Made by a program: the position numbers and the translations under genes | From: Alphaproteobacteria bacterium | GTDB lineage: Bacteria > Pseudomonadota > Alphaproteobacteria > Rhizobiales > JAKIUO01 | Direction of reading: 5' to 3' | DNA: 51,689 nucleotides | Assembly: GCA_024280475.1 (NCBI GenBank) | Contig: JAJRQA010000135.1 | Location: forward strand, 1-51,689 | In this document: in pieces, positions 43,687 through 51,689 of the stretch | Position numbering within the stretch: the first letter of the stretch is position 1 | How the letters are laid out: every line of letters begins with the position of its first letter | The notes under the pieces: model-generated | The model's input: only the letters and a program-made list of their open reading frames with translations | Databases searched by the model: none | Told to the model about the DNA's origin: nothing

Positions 43687-44662
43687 ATCAGCCAGCACCT
43701 CTTCTGGAAACGAAATCTACAATCTGAAAGGCAAGCGTGTCTGGGTGGCTGGACATCGCGGAATGGTTGGCTCTGCGATTTTACGCCGTTTAGTGGCAGA
43801 AGATTGTGAAATTGTAACCTCGACACGCGAAGATTGTGATCTCACCCGTCAGCAAGAAGTTGAAAGCTGGATGAGTAAGGCGCGTCCTCAGGCCGTCTTT
43901 GTGCCTGCAGCCCGGGTCGGCGGTATTCTTGCCAATGATCGTTACCCGGCTCATTTCATCTATGATAATCTGATGATTGAGGCCAACATCATCAATACCG
44001 CCCATAAAGTGGGGGTTGAGAAGCTGTTGTTTCTTGGTTCATCTTGCATTTATCCCAAAATGGCACCTCAGCCGATCCCTGAACAAGCGTTGCTCACCGG
44101 GCCACTTGAACCAACCAATGAATGGTATGCCATTGCCAAAATTGCTGGCATAAAACTTTGTCAGGCCTATCGGCGGCAATATGGTTGTGATTTTATTTCG
44201 GCGATGCCGACCAATCTGTATGGTCCGGGCGATAATTTTGATCTTGAAACGTCCCATGTTATTCCAGCTCTGATGCGCAAGGCCCATGAATCCAAGAAAA
44301 ATGGTGATGAGGAGATGACGATTTGGGGCAGTGGTTCCCCGCGCCGAGAATTTTTGCATGTCGACGATGCTGCCAACGCACTGGTCCATTTGATGACCCA
44401 TTATTCGGACGAAGGTCATGTCAATGTTGGTTCTGGTGAGGACCTGACCATTTATGATCTCACTAAAGCGGTGGTCGATGTGGTCGGTTTTAAAGGAGAA
44501 ATCGTCAAAGATACCAGTAAACCAGATGGCACGCCGCGTAAATTGATGCAGGTCGATAAGCTAAAGGCCATGGGCTGGCAGCCTGCTATTGGACTGAAGG
44601 ATGGGCTGACCCAAGTATATCAATGGTATCTTGATATGGTGGCCGAACCCATCGCCGAATAA
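43679..44662 (+). CDS. fcl: GDP-L-fucose synthase
   Basis: A 327-aa epimerase-reductase converting GDP-4-keto-6-deoxymannose to GDP-L-fucose with NADPH. Motifs: [76 protein letters not shown] (catalytic Tyr-x-x-x-Lys), [20 protein letters not shown] and [15 protein letters not shown]. The start overlaps the gmd stop (ATGTCTGA). A 17-residue N-terminal extension precedes the usual start of the fold. Together with gmd it defines a fucose supply line for the surface glycan. Confidence 0.97.
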   Translation: MSESASTSSGNEIYNLKGKRVWVAGHRGMVGSAILRRLVAEDCEIVTSTREDCDLTRQQEVESWMSKARPQAVFVPAARVGGILANDRYPAHFIYDNLMIEANIINTAHKVGVEKLLFLGSSCIYPKMAPQPIPEQALLTGPLEPTNEWYAIAKIAGIKLCQAYRRQYGCDFISAMPTNLYGPGDNFDLETSHVIPALMRKAHESKKNGDEEMTIWGSGSPRREFLHVDDAANALVHLMTHYSDEGHVNVGSGEDLTIYDLTKAVVDVVGFKGEIVKDTSKPDGTPRKLMQVDKLKAMGWQPAIGLKDGLTQVYQWYLDMVAEPIAE

Positions 44663-44704
44663 TTGTGATGTAATCACCTGGAAACGCAAAGGGCTAAGCG
44701 AGCT

Positions 44705-45580
44705 ATGTCGACATATGTTTCAAGCGGCGCTTTGCGCGAACGCGATGTCAAAGGCGCGATCGCGCGTTGTCAGTCAGCGGGGATCAGCCATCTGGAACTG
44801 GCTTCAGGCCTCAAATGCCCGCCCGAACAATGGCCATTGGTGAAAGCTGCCGCCGCTGATGGGATGTCATTTTTACTGCATAATTATTTCCCTGCCCCCG
44901 ATACTCCCTTCGTGCTGAACCTGGCCGCGCTTGATGCGGAAAATCTCAACCGTTCTTTGGCGCTTTGCCGTACGGCGATTGATTGGTCGGCGCAAATCAA
45001 CGCGCCTTTTTACAGCATACATGCGGGTTTCGCCATGGCCCTTGGGCCAAAAGATCTTGGCAATCCGGGAGCTTTGCGCAAAAAGACGGCGCCGAATGAA
45101 CAGCAGCGTGCGCGAGCCATGGAACAATTTAACAACTCGGTCCGGCAAATAGCCGACTATGCCGCACAAAAAAATGTGCGTTTGTTGTTGGAGAATAATG
45201 TCGTGGCCAACGGCTCTTTTGAACCCGGTACCCATCATGGCTTATTGCTGGTTGAGGCCGATGAAATAACTGAATTTTTTGGCCATTTGGATCATGACAA
45301 TGTCGGTTTGCTTGTCGATGTGGCTCATGCCAAGGTTTCCGCTCACAGTTTGGGCTTCGATCATGGCGAGTGGCTGGCAAGTGTATTACCGTTTGCGGGG
45401 GCGTTTCATCTCAGCGAAAATGACGGTCTTGTTGATAGCAACAAGCCATTCGACGAGCACGCTTGGTTTGCCGATATTTTGCAACAGAGTAAAAAACTGC
45501 CCTGCGTCATTGAAGTGTATAATATTGACAATCAGCAGATCGACGATCTGACAAACTGCATTTCTCAAATGAAGAAGTAA
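44705..45580 (+). CDS. Sugar phosphate isomerase/epimerase family (xylose isomerase-like TIM barrel)
   Basis: A 291-aa protein of the AP-endonuclease-2/xylose-isomerase-like TIM-barrel family. Candidate metal ligands are in SIHAGFAM, LLLENNVV (Glu), GLLVDVAHAKVSAHSLGFD (Asp and His), FHLSENDG and VIEVYNI. This family isomerises or epimerises free or phosphorylated sugars. It opens the packed group that runs through aminotransferase, cytidylyltransferase, lyase and synthase genes, so it probably acts on an intermediate of the same sugar. It starts 42 nt after fcl and ends 19 nt before the next gene. The reaction is unknown. Confidence 0.8.
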   Translation: MSTYVSSGALRERDVKGAIARCQSAGISHLELASGLKCPPEQWPLVKAAAADGMSFLLHNYFPAPDTPFVLNLAALDAENLNRSLALCRTAIDWSAQINAPFYSIHAGFAMALGPKDLGNPGALRKKTAPNEQQRARAMEQFNNSVRQIADYAAQKNVRLLLENNVVANGSFEPGTHHGLLLVEADEITEFFGHLDHDNVGLLVDVAHAKVSAHSLGFDHGEWLASVLPFAGAFHLSENDGLVDSNKPFDEHAWFADILQQSKKLPCVIEVYNIDNQQIDDLTNCISQMKK

Positions 45581-45599
45581 TATAAAGACAATCGTGATT

Positions 45600-47099
45600 A
45601 TGGATAAGCAAAAACTCAAGCAATGTTGTCTTGACGAGAGCGCTTCCCTGTCTGAAATATTGACGGTGCTGAACGCCGGGGTTTTTGGGATCGCCCTGAT
45701 GGTCGATCAACGTGGGAGCCTGGTCGGCGTTTTTACGGATGGTGACGTGCGCCGCGCCGTCATGGATGGCTGCACCCTTCAAGATGATGTCAAAGAACAT
45801 ATGAACCGCGACTTTACCTTTGCTCGCGAAGCGGATGGGCATCTTGCAGCGCTGGCCCTGCTAGGGGAAAATAAGCGGCATATTCCTATTCTCGATGAGC
45901 AAGGGCGACCTGTCGATATGGTTTCATTGACTGAAATCTGGAAACTCAGCGTTGCAGCCCCTGATCTTGCGGGCAATGAAATCAAATATGTTGCCGATTG
46001 TCTGGCGACGGGCTGGATTTCCTCACGCGGGAAATATGTTCATGAATTTGAGAGCAAGCTGAGCGAGTATTTCTTTTCGCCCGAACCATCGGCCGGGCAA
46101 GCTGAAGCCGGTACCCTGGCGGTGGCCAACGGTACCTGTGCTCTGCAGCTGGCAATTGCCGCGCTGCAACTGGGTCCAGGGGACGAGATATTGGTGCCCA
46201 ACTTGACGTTTGGGGCAACTGCAAATGCGGTTCTTCATGCCGGAGCAACCCCGGTCTATGTGGATGTGGAGCCAGACTATTGGTGTATTGATCCAGAGGC
46301 TATGAAAGCGGCGATCAGCCCGCGCACCAAGGCGGTCATCCCCGTGCATATTTACGGCCACCCCGCCGATATGGACGCGATCATGACCATCGCCAAAGAC
46401 CACAATCTTTATGTCATCGAGGATTGCGCTGAAGCCATTGGCGCGCAAGTCAATGGTCGCCAGGTCGGAACCATTGGTGATATCGGTTGTTTCAGCTTTT
46501 TTGCCAACAAGATCATCACAACCGGGGAAGGTGGTGCCGTCACCTCCAAAGATCCTGACTTGCTCAAACGCATGCAACTATTGATGAGCCACGGCATGGA
46601 CCCAACGCGCCGTTACTGGCATTTAATGCCCGGATTCAATTTTCGTATGACCAATATGCAAGCGGCAATCGGTCTGGCCCAGATGGAGCGGATCGATGAT
46701 TTTCTGGCCCGTCGGGCGCATCTGGCAGCGCGCTATAGCAAAGGGCTTGGCGATCTCGACTGGATTATCTTGCCGCAAAAAGCACCCTGGGCGGACCGTG
46801 TCGAATGGCTATATTCAATCCGCCTTGCGGACCATGCACCGATGACCCGCGATCAATTATCGGCGCAACTCGGCAGTTTGAATATCGAGACCCGCGACAT
46901 TTTTCCACCGCTCAATATTCAGCCCGCTTTTGGCCGCACAAAGGAAGAGCAGTTCCCCAATGCGAGCGCCATTGCACGGACGGGGCTCAGCTTGCCGACC
47001 AGTGTTGATATGAGCGATCAGATGATCGACCATGTCATCGCATCCATTCGGCAAATCGAAGAAAAACGGGCGGTAAGCAAAGATATGGACAAAGGTTAA
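45600..47099 (+). CDS. CBS-domain / DegT-DnrJ-EryC1 aminotransferase fusion (perosamine-synthase-like)
   Basis: A 499-aa fusion from ATG 45600; an in-frame GTG at 45594 would add two residues. Residues 1-115 are a pair of CBS motifs (GSLVGVFTDGDVRRAV, then HIPILDEQGRPVDMVSLTEI), which often bind adenosyl ligands. The rest is a sugar aminotransferase: LAGNEIKYVADCLATGWISS, NGTCALQLAIAALQLGPGDE, VIPVHIYGHPADMDAI, VIEDCAEAIGAQVNG, and the PLP lysine in FSFFANKIITTGEGG. The sequence around it is most like GDP-perosamine synthase or LegC-type enzymes, which aminate a 4-keto sugar. Gmd upstream could supply GDP-4-keto-6-deoxymannose. The CBS fusion is unusual and could allow control by a nucleotide. 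Confidence 0.85.
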   Translation: MDKQKLKQCCLDESASLSEILTVLNAGVFGIALMVDQRGSLVGVFTDGDVRRAVMDGCTLQDDVKEHMNRDFTFAREADGHLAALALLGENKRHIPILDEQGRPVDMVSLTEIWKLSVAAPDLAGNEIKYVADCLATGWISSRGKYVHEFESKLSEYFFSPEPSAGQAEAGTLAVANGTCALQLAIAALQLGPGDEILVPNLTFGATANAVLHAGATPVYVDVEPDYWCIDPEAMKAAISPRTKAVIPVHIYGHPADMDAIMTIAKDHNLYVIEDCAEAIGAQVNGRQVGTIGDIGCFSFFANKIITTGEGGAVTSKDPDLLKRMQLLMSHGMDPTRRYWHLMPGFNFRMTNMQAAIGLAQMERIDDFLARRAHLAARYSKGLGDLDWIILPQKAPWADRVEWLYSIRLADHAPMTRDQLSAQLGSLNIETRDIFPPLNIQPAFGRTKEEQFPNASAIARTGLSLPTSVDMSDQMIDHVIASIRQIEEKRAVSKDMDKG

Positions 47100-47104
47100 A
47101 ATAC

Positions 47105-47833
47105 ATGTCGATGGACTTTCATTTCAAACGAGCCCTGGCAGTTGTGCCGGCACGAGGGGGCTCAAAAAGGGTGCTGCGCAAAAACCTGCGGGTCCTGCAT
47201 GACCGTCCGCTGGTCTGTCATACGCTGGAAGCAGCGGTTGGCAGTCAATGTTTTGAGACGGTGGTGCTGTCTTCTGATGATGATGAAATCCTGGCGCTGG
47301 CAGAAACCGTTGAAGGCGTCGTGCCGCTGCCCCGAGATAAAAAATATGCCGGTGATCACGCCACGGTTTTTTCCTTTTTGCACCATTTGGTCAATGAACC
47401 CGATTTTGCCGGGCGCTATGACGCGATAGCGCTATTATTGCCGACCGCCCCGTTTCGCACCATAAAAACCATCCAAACGACAGCTGCGGCGCTTCATGCG
47501 GATATAGATGCGGCCATCACCGTCAGTCCTTATGATTTCCCGGTCCAGTTCGCCGTCAGCCTGTCACCCGATGAAGAATTGCTGGAGCCTTTGCTCAATC
47601 CGTCGCCCTTGACACAAGGAAAAACCCGTTCACAAGATCAAAAATCATATTTTCACCCCAATGGAGCTATGTTTCTAGCCTGGTGGGACCGCTATGCTTT
47701 GACCGGAAGCTTTTACAAGGGGCGCACAAAGGGGGTAATGATGCCTGCTCGCGAATCCATTGATCTTGATAATGAAGAAGATTTTGCGTATGCAGAATAT
47801 GTCATGTCCATGCGCGAGAAAAATGATCAATAA
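47105..47833 (+). CDS. neuA: Acylneuraminate cytidylyltransferase-family CMP-sugar synthetase
   Basis: A 242-aa nucleotidyltransferase with AVVPARGGSKRVLRKNLRVL (the CTP-binding loop), RPLVCHTLEAAV, TVVLSSDDDEILALAE, ALLLPTAPFRTIKTIQ and IDLDNEEDFAYAEYV near the end, the set seen in NeuA/PseF/LegF. It activates a 3-deoxy acidic sugar as its CMP derivative. It is the only CMP-sugar synthetase in the window although there are two NeuB-family synthases. It lies 5 nt downstream of the aminotransferase gene, and the lyase and second NeuB follow. The sugar activated is not known. Confidence 0.9.
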   Translation: MSMDFHFKRALAVVPARGGSKRVLRKNLRVLHDRPLVCHTLEAAVGSQCFETVVLSSDDDEILALAETVEGVVPLPRDKKYAGDHATVFSFLHHLVNEPDFAGRYDAIALLLPTAPFRTIKTIQTTAAALHADIDAAITVSPYDFPVQFAVSLSPDEELLEPLLNPSPLTQGKTRSQDQKSYFHPNGAMFLAWWDRYALTGSFYKGRTKGVMMPARESIDLDNEEDFAYAEYVMSMREKNDQ

Positions 47834-47901
47834 TTCTGGACATCTGAAACAATGTCATACCTGCGAAATTTTCGGCCAATGGCCATAAAAAGAGAAAATA
47901 T

Positions 47902-48834
47902 ATGCCTGAGCAGCTTCGAAGCAAATTAACCGGGCCGGTCTACCCCATATTGCCTGCCTTTTGCAAAAATGGCGATCTTGATGCGGAAGCGACCGGAAAA
48001 TATGTGCAATATCTGGTCGCCAATGGCGCACGCATCTTGATGGTGACGGCGGGTACCAGCCGCTTGAATCTTTTGTCGGTGGCAGAGGTCATGCAGCTAA
48101 ATTCGATCGTTGCCAAGCAGGCCGGAGAACAGGCCATCACCATCGCGGCCAATCCAGATTACGGTTCACTGGCCGTAAGCATAGAGATCGCCATAGAGGC
48201 CAAGGACGCTGGAGCAAGCGCTTTTTTGCTCTATTACAGTGAGCGCTACTATGATGATGAAGCAGTTTTCGATTATTTTTCTGCTGTCGCCACGGCGTGC
48301 AGCCTTCCCTTGTTGATCCATGCCATGCCCATGCGCGGTGCTTCAACCGGTCCGGCTGCCGTTCATCCATTCGGGGTTGAACTTGTGCGCCGCCTGGCGA
48401 CAATTCCAGCCCTCATCGGCATGAAGGAAGAAAATGGCAATGAGGGCCTGCGCCAGCGTTTGGCGCTCGAATTTGGGGAACGGCTGGCGATTATCGCGGC
48501 TGGCGGAGGGATGGGTAAATATCTCAGCTGTCAAGCGCTTGGCATCCCGGCCTATCTGACCGGACTTGGCAATTTAAACCCCGCGCTGGAGCAAAATTTT
48601 TATGACCTGTGCCAGCAAGGTAAATTTGCCCAAGCAGGCGAAATCGTGCGCCGCCTAGAACAACCGTTTTTTGATGTGGCCGTGCCCATTGGCTGGCATG
48701 TGGCTCTCAAGGGAGCAATGGATCACCTTGGTTTAATGCCGATTTATGAGCGTGCTCCCTTACGGCCCCCGACACCTGATCAACTCGAAAAACTGTCCGC
48801 CATCATTTCACAGCTTGGACTTGAAACCGCATGA
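47902..48834 (+). CDS. Dihydrodipicolinate synthase / N-acetylneuraminate lyase-family aldolase
   Basis: A 310-aa class I aldolase of the DapA/NanA family. The N-terminus has GPVYPILPAFCKNGDLDAEA, with the substrate-binding TAGTSRLNLLS segment in place of the usual GTTGE. YYSERYYDD carries the family Tyr, and ALIGMKEENGN holds the Schiff-base lysine. The stop overlaps the next gene (ATGA). It is unlikely to be the housekeeping lysine enzyme given its location between a CMP-sugar synthetase and a NeuB-family synthase. A pyruvate- or keto-sugar-handling step in the same sugar pathway is inferred. Confidence 0.85.
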   Translation: MPEQLRSKLTGPVYPILPAFCKNGDLDAEATGKYVQYLVANGARILMVTAGTSRLNLLSVAEVMQLNSIVAKQAGEQAITIAANPDYGSLAVSIEIAIEAKDAGASAFLLYYSERYYDDEAVFDYFSAVATACSLPLLIHAMPMRGASTGPAAVHPFGVELVRRLATIPALIGMKEENGNEGLRQRLALEFGERLAIIAAGGGMGKYLSCQALGIPAYLTGLGNLNPALEQNFYDLCQQGKFAQAGEIVRRLEQPFFDVAVPIGWHVALKGAMDHLGLMPIYERAPLRPPTPDQLEKLSAIISQLGLETA

Positions 48835-49886
48835 AAAAAAATCTACAGCCATCGCAAAACCTGCAAATCGCCAACAAGGCATTGAACGCCAGCACGTCGC
48901 CATTTATTATCGCTGAGATGGCCTGCGCACATCAAGGGAAGCGAGACGAAGCTATGGCGCTGGTTGATGTCGCGGCCGACGCCAGGGCCGACGCCATTCA
49001 GTTTGAGATATTTGATGCCGACAATAATATGTCAGCTGACTTCCCCAATGTTGAACTCATCCGCACCTTGCAGTTGAACGCGGAGGATTGGCAAGCCGTT
49101 GCTGATCATGCCCGCAAACGCGACATCTGCATCATTGCCTATGTTTACGATGCGCCAAGTTATGAACTGGGGCGTACGCTTCAGCCAGATGCCTACAAGC
49201 TGAATGCATCAGATCTGTCCAATCCCGAGCTATTAAGCGCGGTTGCAGGTACCGGGCTGCCCTTTACCATTGGCACCGGGGCCTCCAGCATGGAAGAAAT
49301 TGGCGAGAGTCTTGATTATTTGTTGGCGAGAGGGGGTAATCAGGTGGTGCTCATGCACGGGGTTCAAAGCTTTCCAACCCGTGTTGAAGATGCTCAGATC
49401 AATCGCCTTGGGCTGTTACGCAACACGTTTCAGACATTGACTGGTTATGCCGACCACACCGATAGCGCCGATCCGGCGGCGATCTTGACAGACCTGATGG
49501 CCGTAGGGGCGGGCGCCGTTATTCTGGAAAAACATATTTGCACGAAGAAAGGCGAGGAGCGTATCGATACGCAATCGGCTCTTGAACCAGAGGATTTCAA
49601 AACCTATGTTCGGCAAATTCGTCAATTGGCTCCAGCCATGGGCGCACAAACGCCACAGCCTTTTACAGCCGCTGAGATCAGATATCGCCAATTTCAAAAG
49701 AAAGTCGCCATTGCCGCCAGAACGATTGAAAAAGATCAGACCTTGCAGCAAGAAGATATCATTTACCTGCGCCACCCACTTGAAGGGCTATCTCCGATGC
49801 GAGCATTGACACTGCTAGGTCGTCCCGCAGCAAAGACAATTGAGGCTGGAAAACCCTTGCAAGAGAAACATTTCAGTCAATCATGA
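48831..49886 (+). CDS. Divergent NeuB-family synthase
   Basis: A 351-aa NeuB relative with a TIM barrel (FIIAEMACAHQGKRDEAMAL, DAIQFEIFDADNNM, YKLNASDLSNPELL, VVLMHGVQSFPT, GYADHTDSADP) and a C-terminal SAF-like domain (KVAIAARTIEKDQTLQQEDI). The metal-binding His residues survive in GYADHT and EKHICTKK. The GPDH-x-x-S loop of ordinary members is replaced by ERIDTQSALEP, and the Arg-rich RRS that contacts the N-acetyl sugar is replaced by QKKV. The typical AEAGVNH(N/D)G start reads AEMACAHQG. It therefore probably uses a different aldose acceptor. It is translationally coupled to genes on both sides (ATGA overlaps). Confidence 0.88.
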   Translation: MKKNLQPSQNLQIANKALNASTSPFIIAEMACAHQGKRDEAMALVDVAADARADAIQFEIFDADNNMSADFPNVELIRTLQLNAEDWQAVADHARKRDICIIAYVYDAPSYELGRTLQPDAYKLNASDLSNPELLSAVAGTGLPFTIGTGASSMEEIGESLDYLLARGGNQVVLMHGVQSFPTRVEDAQINRLGLLRNTFQTLTGYADHTDSADPAAILTDLMAVGAGAVILEKHICTKKGEERIDTQSALEPEDFKTYVRQIRQLAPAMGAQTPQPFTAAEIRYRQFQKKVAIAARTIEKDQTLQQEDIIYLRHPLEGLSPMRALTLLGRPAAKTIEAGKPLQEKHFSQS

Positions 49887-51487
49887 GCCTGCAATCACAT
49901 ATTGAATTTCTGAACCAGATGGAAGATGAATATGATGTCTGGTCATGGCAATTTGAGGGGATTCATTATTGGCCTTTGCTCCGCATTCACCTCTGGAGCA
50001 AGATGGTGGCGGAGTTCTCCGCCAAGCCTGCCCAGAAAAATATTCGACCTGCCAGCAAAGCCAAAGCTGGTGATCTAAAACCGAAAAAATCGATTGTGCA
50101 AACGCCACCGGCGTTATTGACAGCGAACCAGTTGCGCAAGCGCGTATTTTCTTCATTTCCAAAACGTCAGTCATCCGACATTTTACTATTATCGCGTCAC
50201 ATTGATGCGATTGATTGTGTTGAAGGAGAATATCATGATCGGCTGGTCGATCCGATCTGGAGACTGGCAAAAAAGACAGGATTGTCAGTTAAAAAGATCC
50301 AGGTCATTGTCACGGCCGCACAACTGACAAACAAGAAACTTGCAGTTCCATCTGCAGTCATCGAGCCCGATAGCTTTGGCCTGGTGAAAGAGACAATTGA
50401 TGCCCTTCCGGAACTCACCGGTCTGGTTAAAAAAGCACAGGATATCGGTATTGACTTTGCATTGAACGATGGCGTTTTTCGTTCTTTGCTCCGGCGCACT
50501 CTAACACGCTCCATTGTCTTTGAAGTGTTGCTTGATGTTTATCAACCCAAACTGGTAATGCTCGGCGTCTTTTACGATCCTTTTTTTATGGCCGCTGTTC
50601 TGGCCTGTCGCCGTCGCGGCATTAAAATCGCGGATATACAGCATGGTAAACAAGGCATTTATCACGGTGCATTCAATAGCTGGCATCATATTCCGGCTGG
50701 AGGAAGCCAATTGTTACCTGATTATTTCTGGGCCTGGGGAGAGCAAACAGCCAAAAGAATTGAGATTGGAATGGCAGCACAGGCCGATCATCATCGTCCG
50801 TATATTGCTGGAAATGTCTGGTTGGGAGAATGGAAAAACAAACAACACCATCTGTCCGATCATGCAAAGGACTTTTTTGCTGCTCAGGCGCATTTTGAAA
50901 AGCGTATTCTTGTCTCTTTACAACCCATAAAAGAGCCATTACCTGAAACTTTGTTAAAGGCTATGGAGATATCACCCAAAAAATGGGTGTGGTGGTTCAG
51001 GCTTCATCCAAAGCAACGTAGCAATATCGATTTTTTTAAAAAACGTATCATGGAAACAGGTGCCTCATTTGAGATGGAGGAACCATGCGACCTCCCCCTT
51101 TATCCTCTGATTCTAAAGGCAGATTATCATCTGACCGGCTGGTCTACTGTGGCTTTTGAAGCAGAAGCTCTGGGTTGTAAAACAGCTCTGTTTCATCCGC
51201 TTGGGTATTCCATTCTGGCGCCTGAAATCACCGAACAACGTTTTTTATATGCCAAGAATGGCGAAGAGCTCATCGAGATAATCATACAAAATAAAAAAAC
51301 AGACACAAGCCAGCCGCCTGGCGTCACTACGCACCAGCAAAAGTTAACTCCATATATCGAAACACAGCCAGCTTTGGCCCAAAAAGCTTTGCGGGATATG
51401 CTGCATCAAACAAATCAGACAAATCAGACAATAAAATTGGCAAGATTGTTTCAGTACCTGCGCTGTTTTCGTTTTATGAAACACTGA
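49883..51487 (+). CDS. Large surface-carbohydrate glycosyltransferase-like protein, function not assigned
   Basis: A 534-aa protein overlapping the NeuB-like stop (ATGA). The first half is unrecognised. The second half has IKIADIQHGKQGIYHG (an IQHG motif used in GT-B capsule-type transferases), YIAGNVWLGEWKN, KWVWWFRLHPKQRSNIDF and HLTGWSTVAFEAEALGCKTALFHPLG, the last like the donor-binding segment of CDP-glycerol/sialyl-type transferases. No membrane segment is evident. As the last gene of the set making a CMP-activated sugar, it is a good candidate for the transferase that attaches that sugar; this is inference from order and the GT-B-like motifs. Confidence 0.6.
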   Translation: MSLQSHIEFLNQMEDEYDVWSWQFEGIHYWPLLRIHLWSKMVAEFSAKPAQKNIRPASKAKAGDLKPKKSIVQTPPALLTANQLRKRVFSSFPKRQSSDILLLSRHIDAIDCVEGEYHDRLVDPIWRLAKKTGLSVKKIQVIVTAAQLTNKKLAVPSAVIEPDSFGLVKETIDALPELTGLVKKAQDIGIDFALNDGVFRSLLRRTLTRSIVFEVLLDVYQPKLVMLGVFYDPFFMAAVLACRRRGIKIADIQHGKQGIYHGAFNSWHHIPAGGSQLLPDYFWAWGEQTAKRIEIGMAAQADHHRPYIAGNVWLGEWKNKQHHLSDHAKDFFAAQAHFEKRILVSLQPIKEPLPETLLKAMEISPKKWVWWFRLHPKQRSNIDFFKKRIMETGASFEMEEPCDLPLYPLILKADYHLTGWSTVAFEAEALGCKTALFHPLGYSILAPEITEQRFLYAKNGEELIEIIIQNKKTDTSQPPGVTTHQQKLTPYIETQPALAQKALRDMLHQTNQTNQTIKLARLFQYLRCFRFMKH

Positions 51488-51490
51488 AAA

Positions 51491-51503
51491 AGCCCTATTG
51501 GGC
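51491..51503. terminator. Short terminator-like hairpin after the last gene
   Basis: GCCC-TATT-GGGC starts 4 nt after the stop of the preceding gene. On the minus strand it is followed by a run of five T, and on the + strand by AATATTTT. The stem is only 4 bp, so the call is weak. The remaining 186 bases to the window edge show no gene. Confidence 0.35.
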
Positions 51504-51689
51504 AATATTTTGGCAGCTTAACTGATCTATATAAGTTCATCCTAGCCATGATATTATTACCCGGCCTACATTATAGTCCCTGGCAATTGCTGCAGCTTTC
51601 ATCAGTGCGCCTGATAACACGCAATAGCTGCCCCGCAACGCGCGCGCCTGACCAAACGCCCATGGAAGCACGGTCGAAATCAACGGGAA

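Overview
The window looks like chromosome of a heterotrophic alphaproteobacterium, quite possibly marine. This is inferred from a sarcosine oxidase operon, a DUF2793 phage-tail-type protein, a Wzm/Wzt polysaccharide exporter and intermediate GC content. No rRNA, tRNA or CRISPR array was seen, and the lineage cannot be fixed more closely by eye.

Region 1 (1-7836, + strand): the 3' end of a heterotetrameric sarcosine oxidase operon (soxD tail, soxA, soxG), then cysQ, galE and a UDP-GlcNAc 6-dehydrogenase (WbpA type). The last two supply nucleotide sugars for the surface-polysaccharide genes further on.

Region 2 (7975-18206, - strand): a compact six-gene non-ribosomal peptide operon and the most unusual part of the window. 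Transcription order is an SbnA-like 2,3-diaminopropionate (Dap) synthase, an SbnB-like dehydrogenase, a phosphopantetheinyl transferase, a membrane protein with three near-identical tandem carrier domains fused to a Pls/PosA-type hexapeptide-transferase terminal region, an NRPS (half condensation domain, A, PCP, TE), and a SyrP-like Fe/2-oxoglutarate hydroxylase. The two promoter-proximal genes should make L-Dap. The A domain would activate an amino acid, the hydroxylase could modify it, and the membrane protein could assemble or polymerise it. A 37-bp element with ECF-sigma-like spacing lies upstream of both the first gene and the NRPS gene. An IS1380-family transposase fragment and a perfect CRP-type palindrome lie upstream of the operon.

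Region 3 (19104-39926, mixed strands): surface-polysaccharide genes. They include a nonulosonate synthase (NeuB family), NeuD-type acyltransferase, several glycosyltransferases, FkbM-type and other methyltransferases, a CDP-6-deoxyhexose module (rfbF, rfbG, reductase/epimerase), the ABC exporter wzm/wzt with a carbohydrate-binding Wzt tail followed by a methyltransferase, a PhyH-family dioxygenase, a DUF2793 tail-fibre-like protein and a secreted H-type-lectin-like protein.

Region 4 (40619-51487, + strand): UDP-glucose dehydrogenase, a decayed manC, then gmd and fcl (GDP-fucose). These lead into a tightly packed set: TIM-barrel isomerase, CBS-aminotransferase fusion, CMP-sugar synthetase, DapA/NanA-family lyase, a divergent second NeuB-family synthase and a large glycosyltransferase-like protein. 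The set looks like a dedicated route to an unusual CMP-activated acidic sugar and its transfer.
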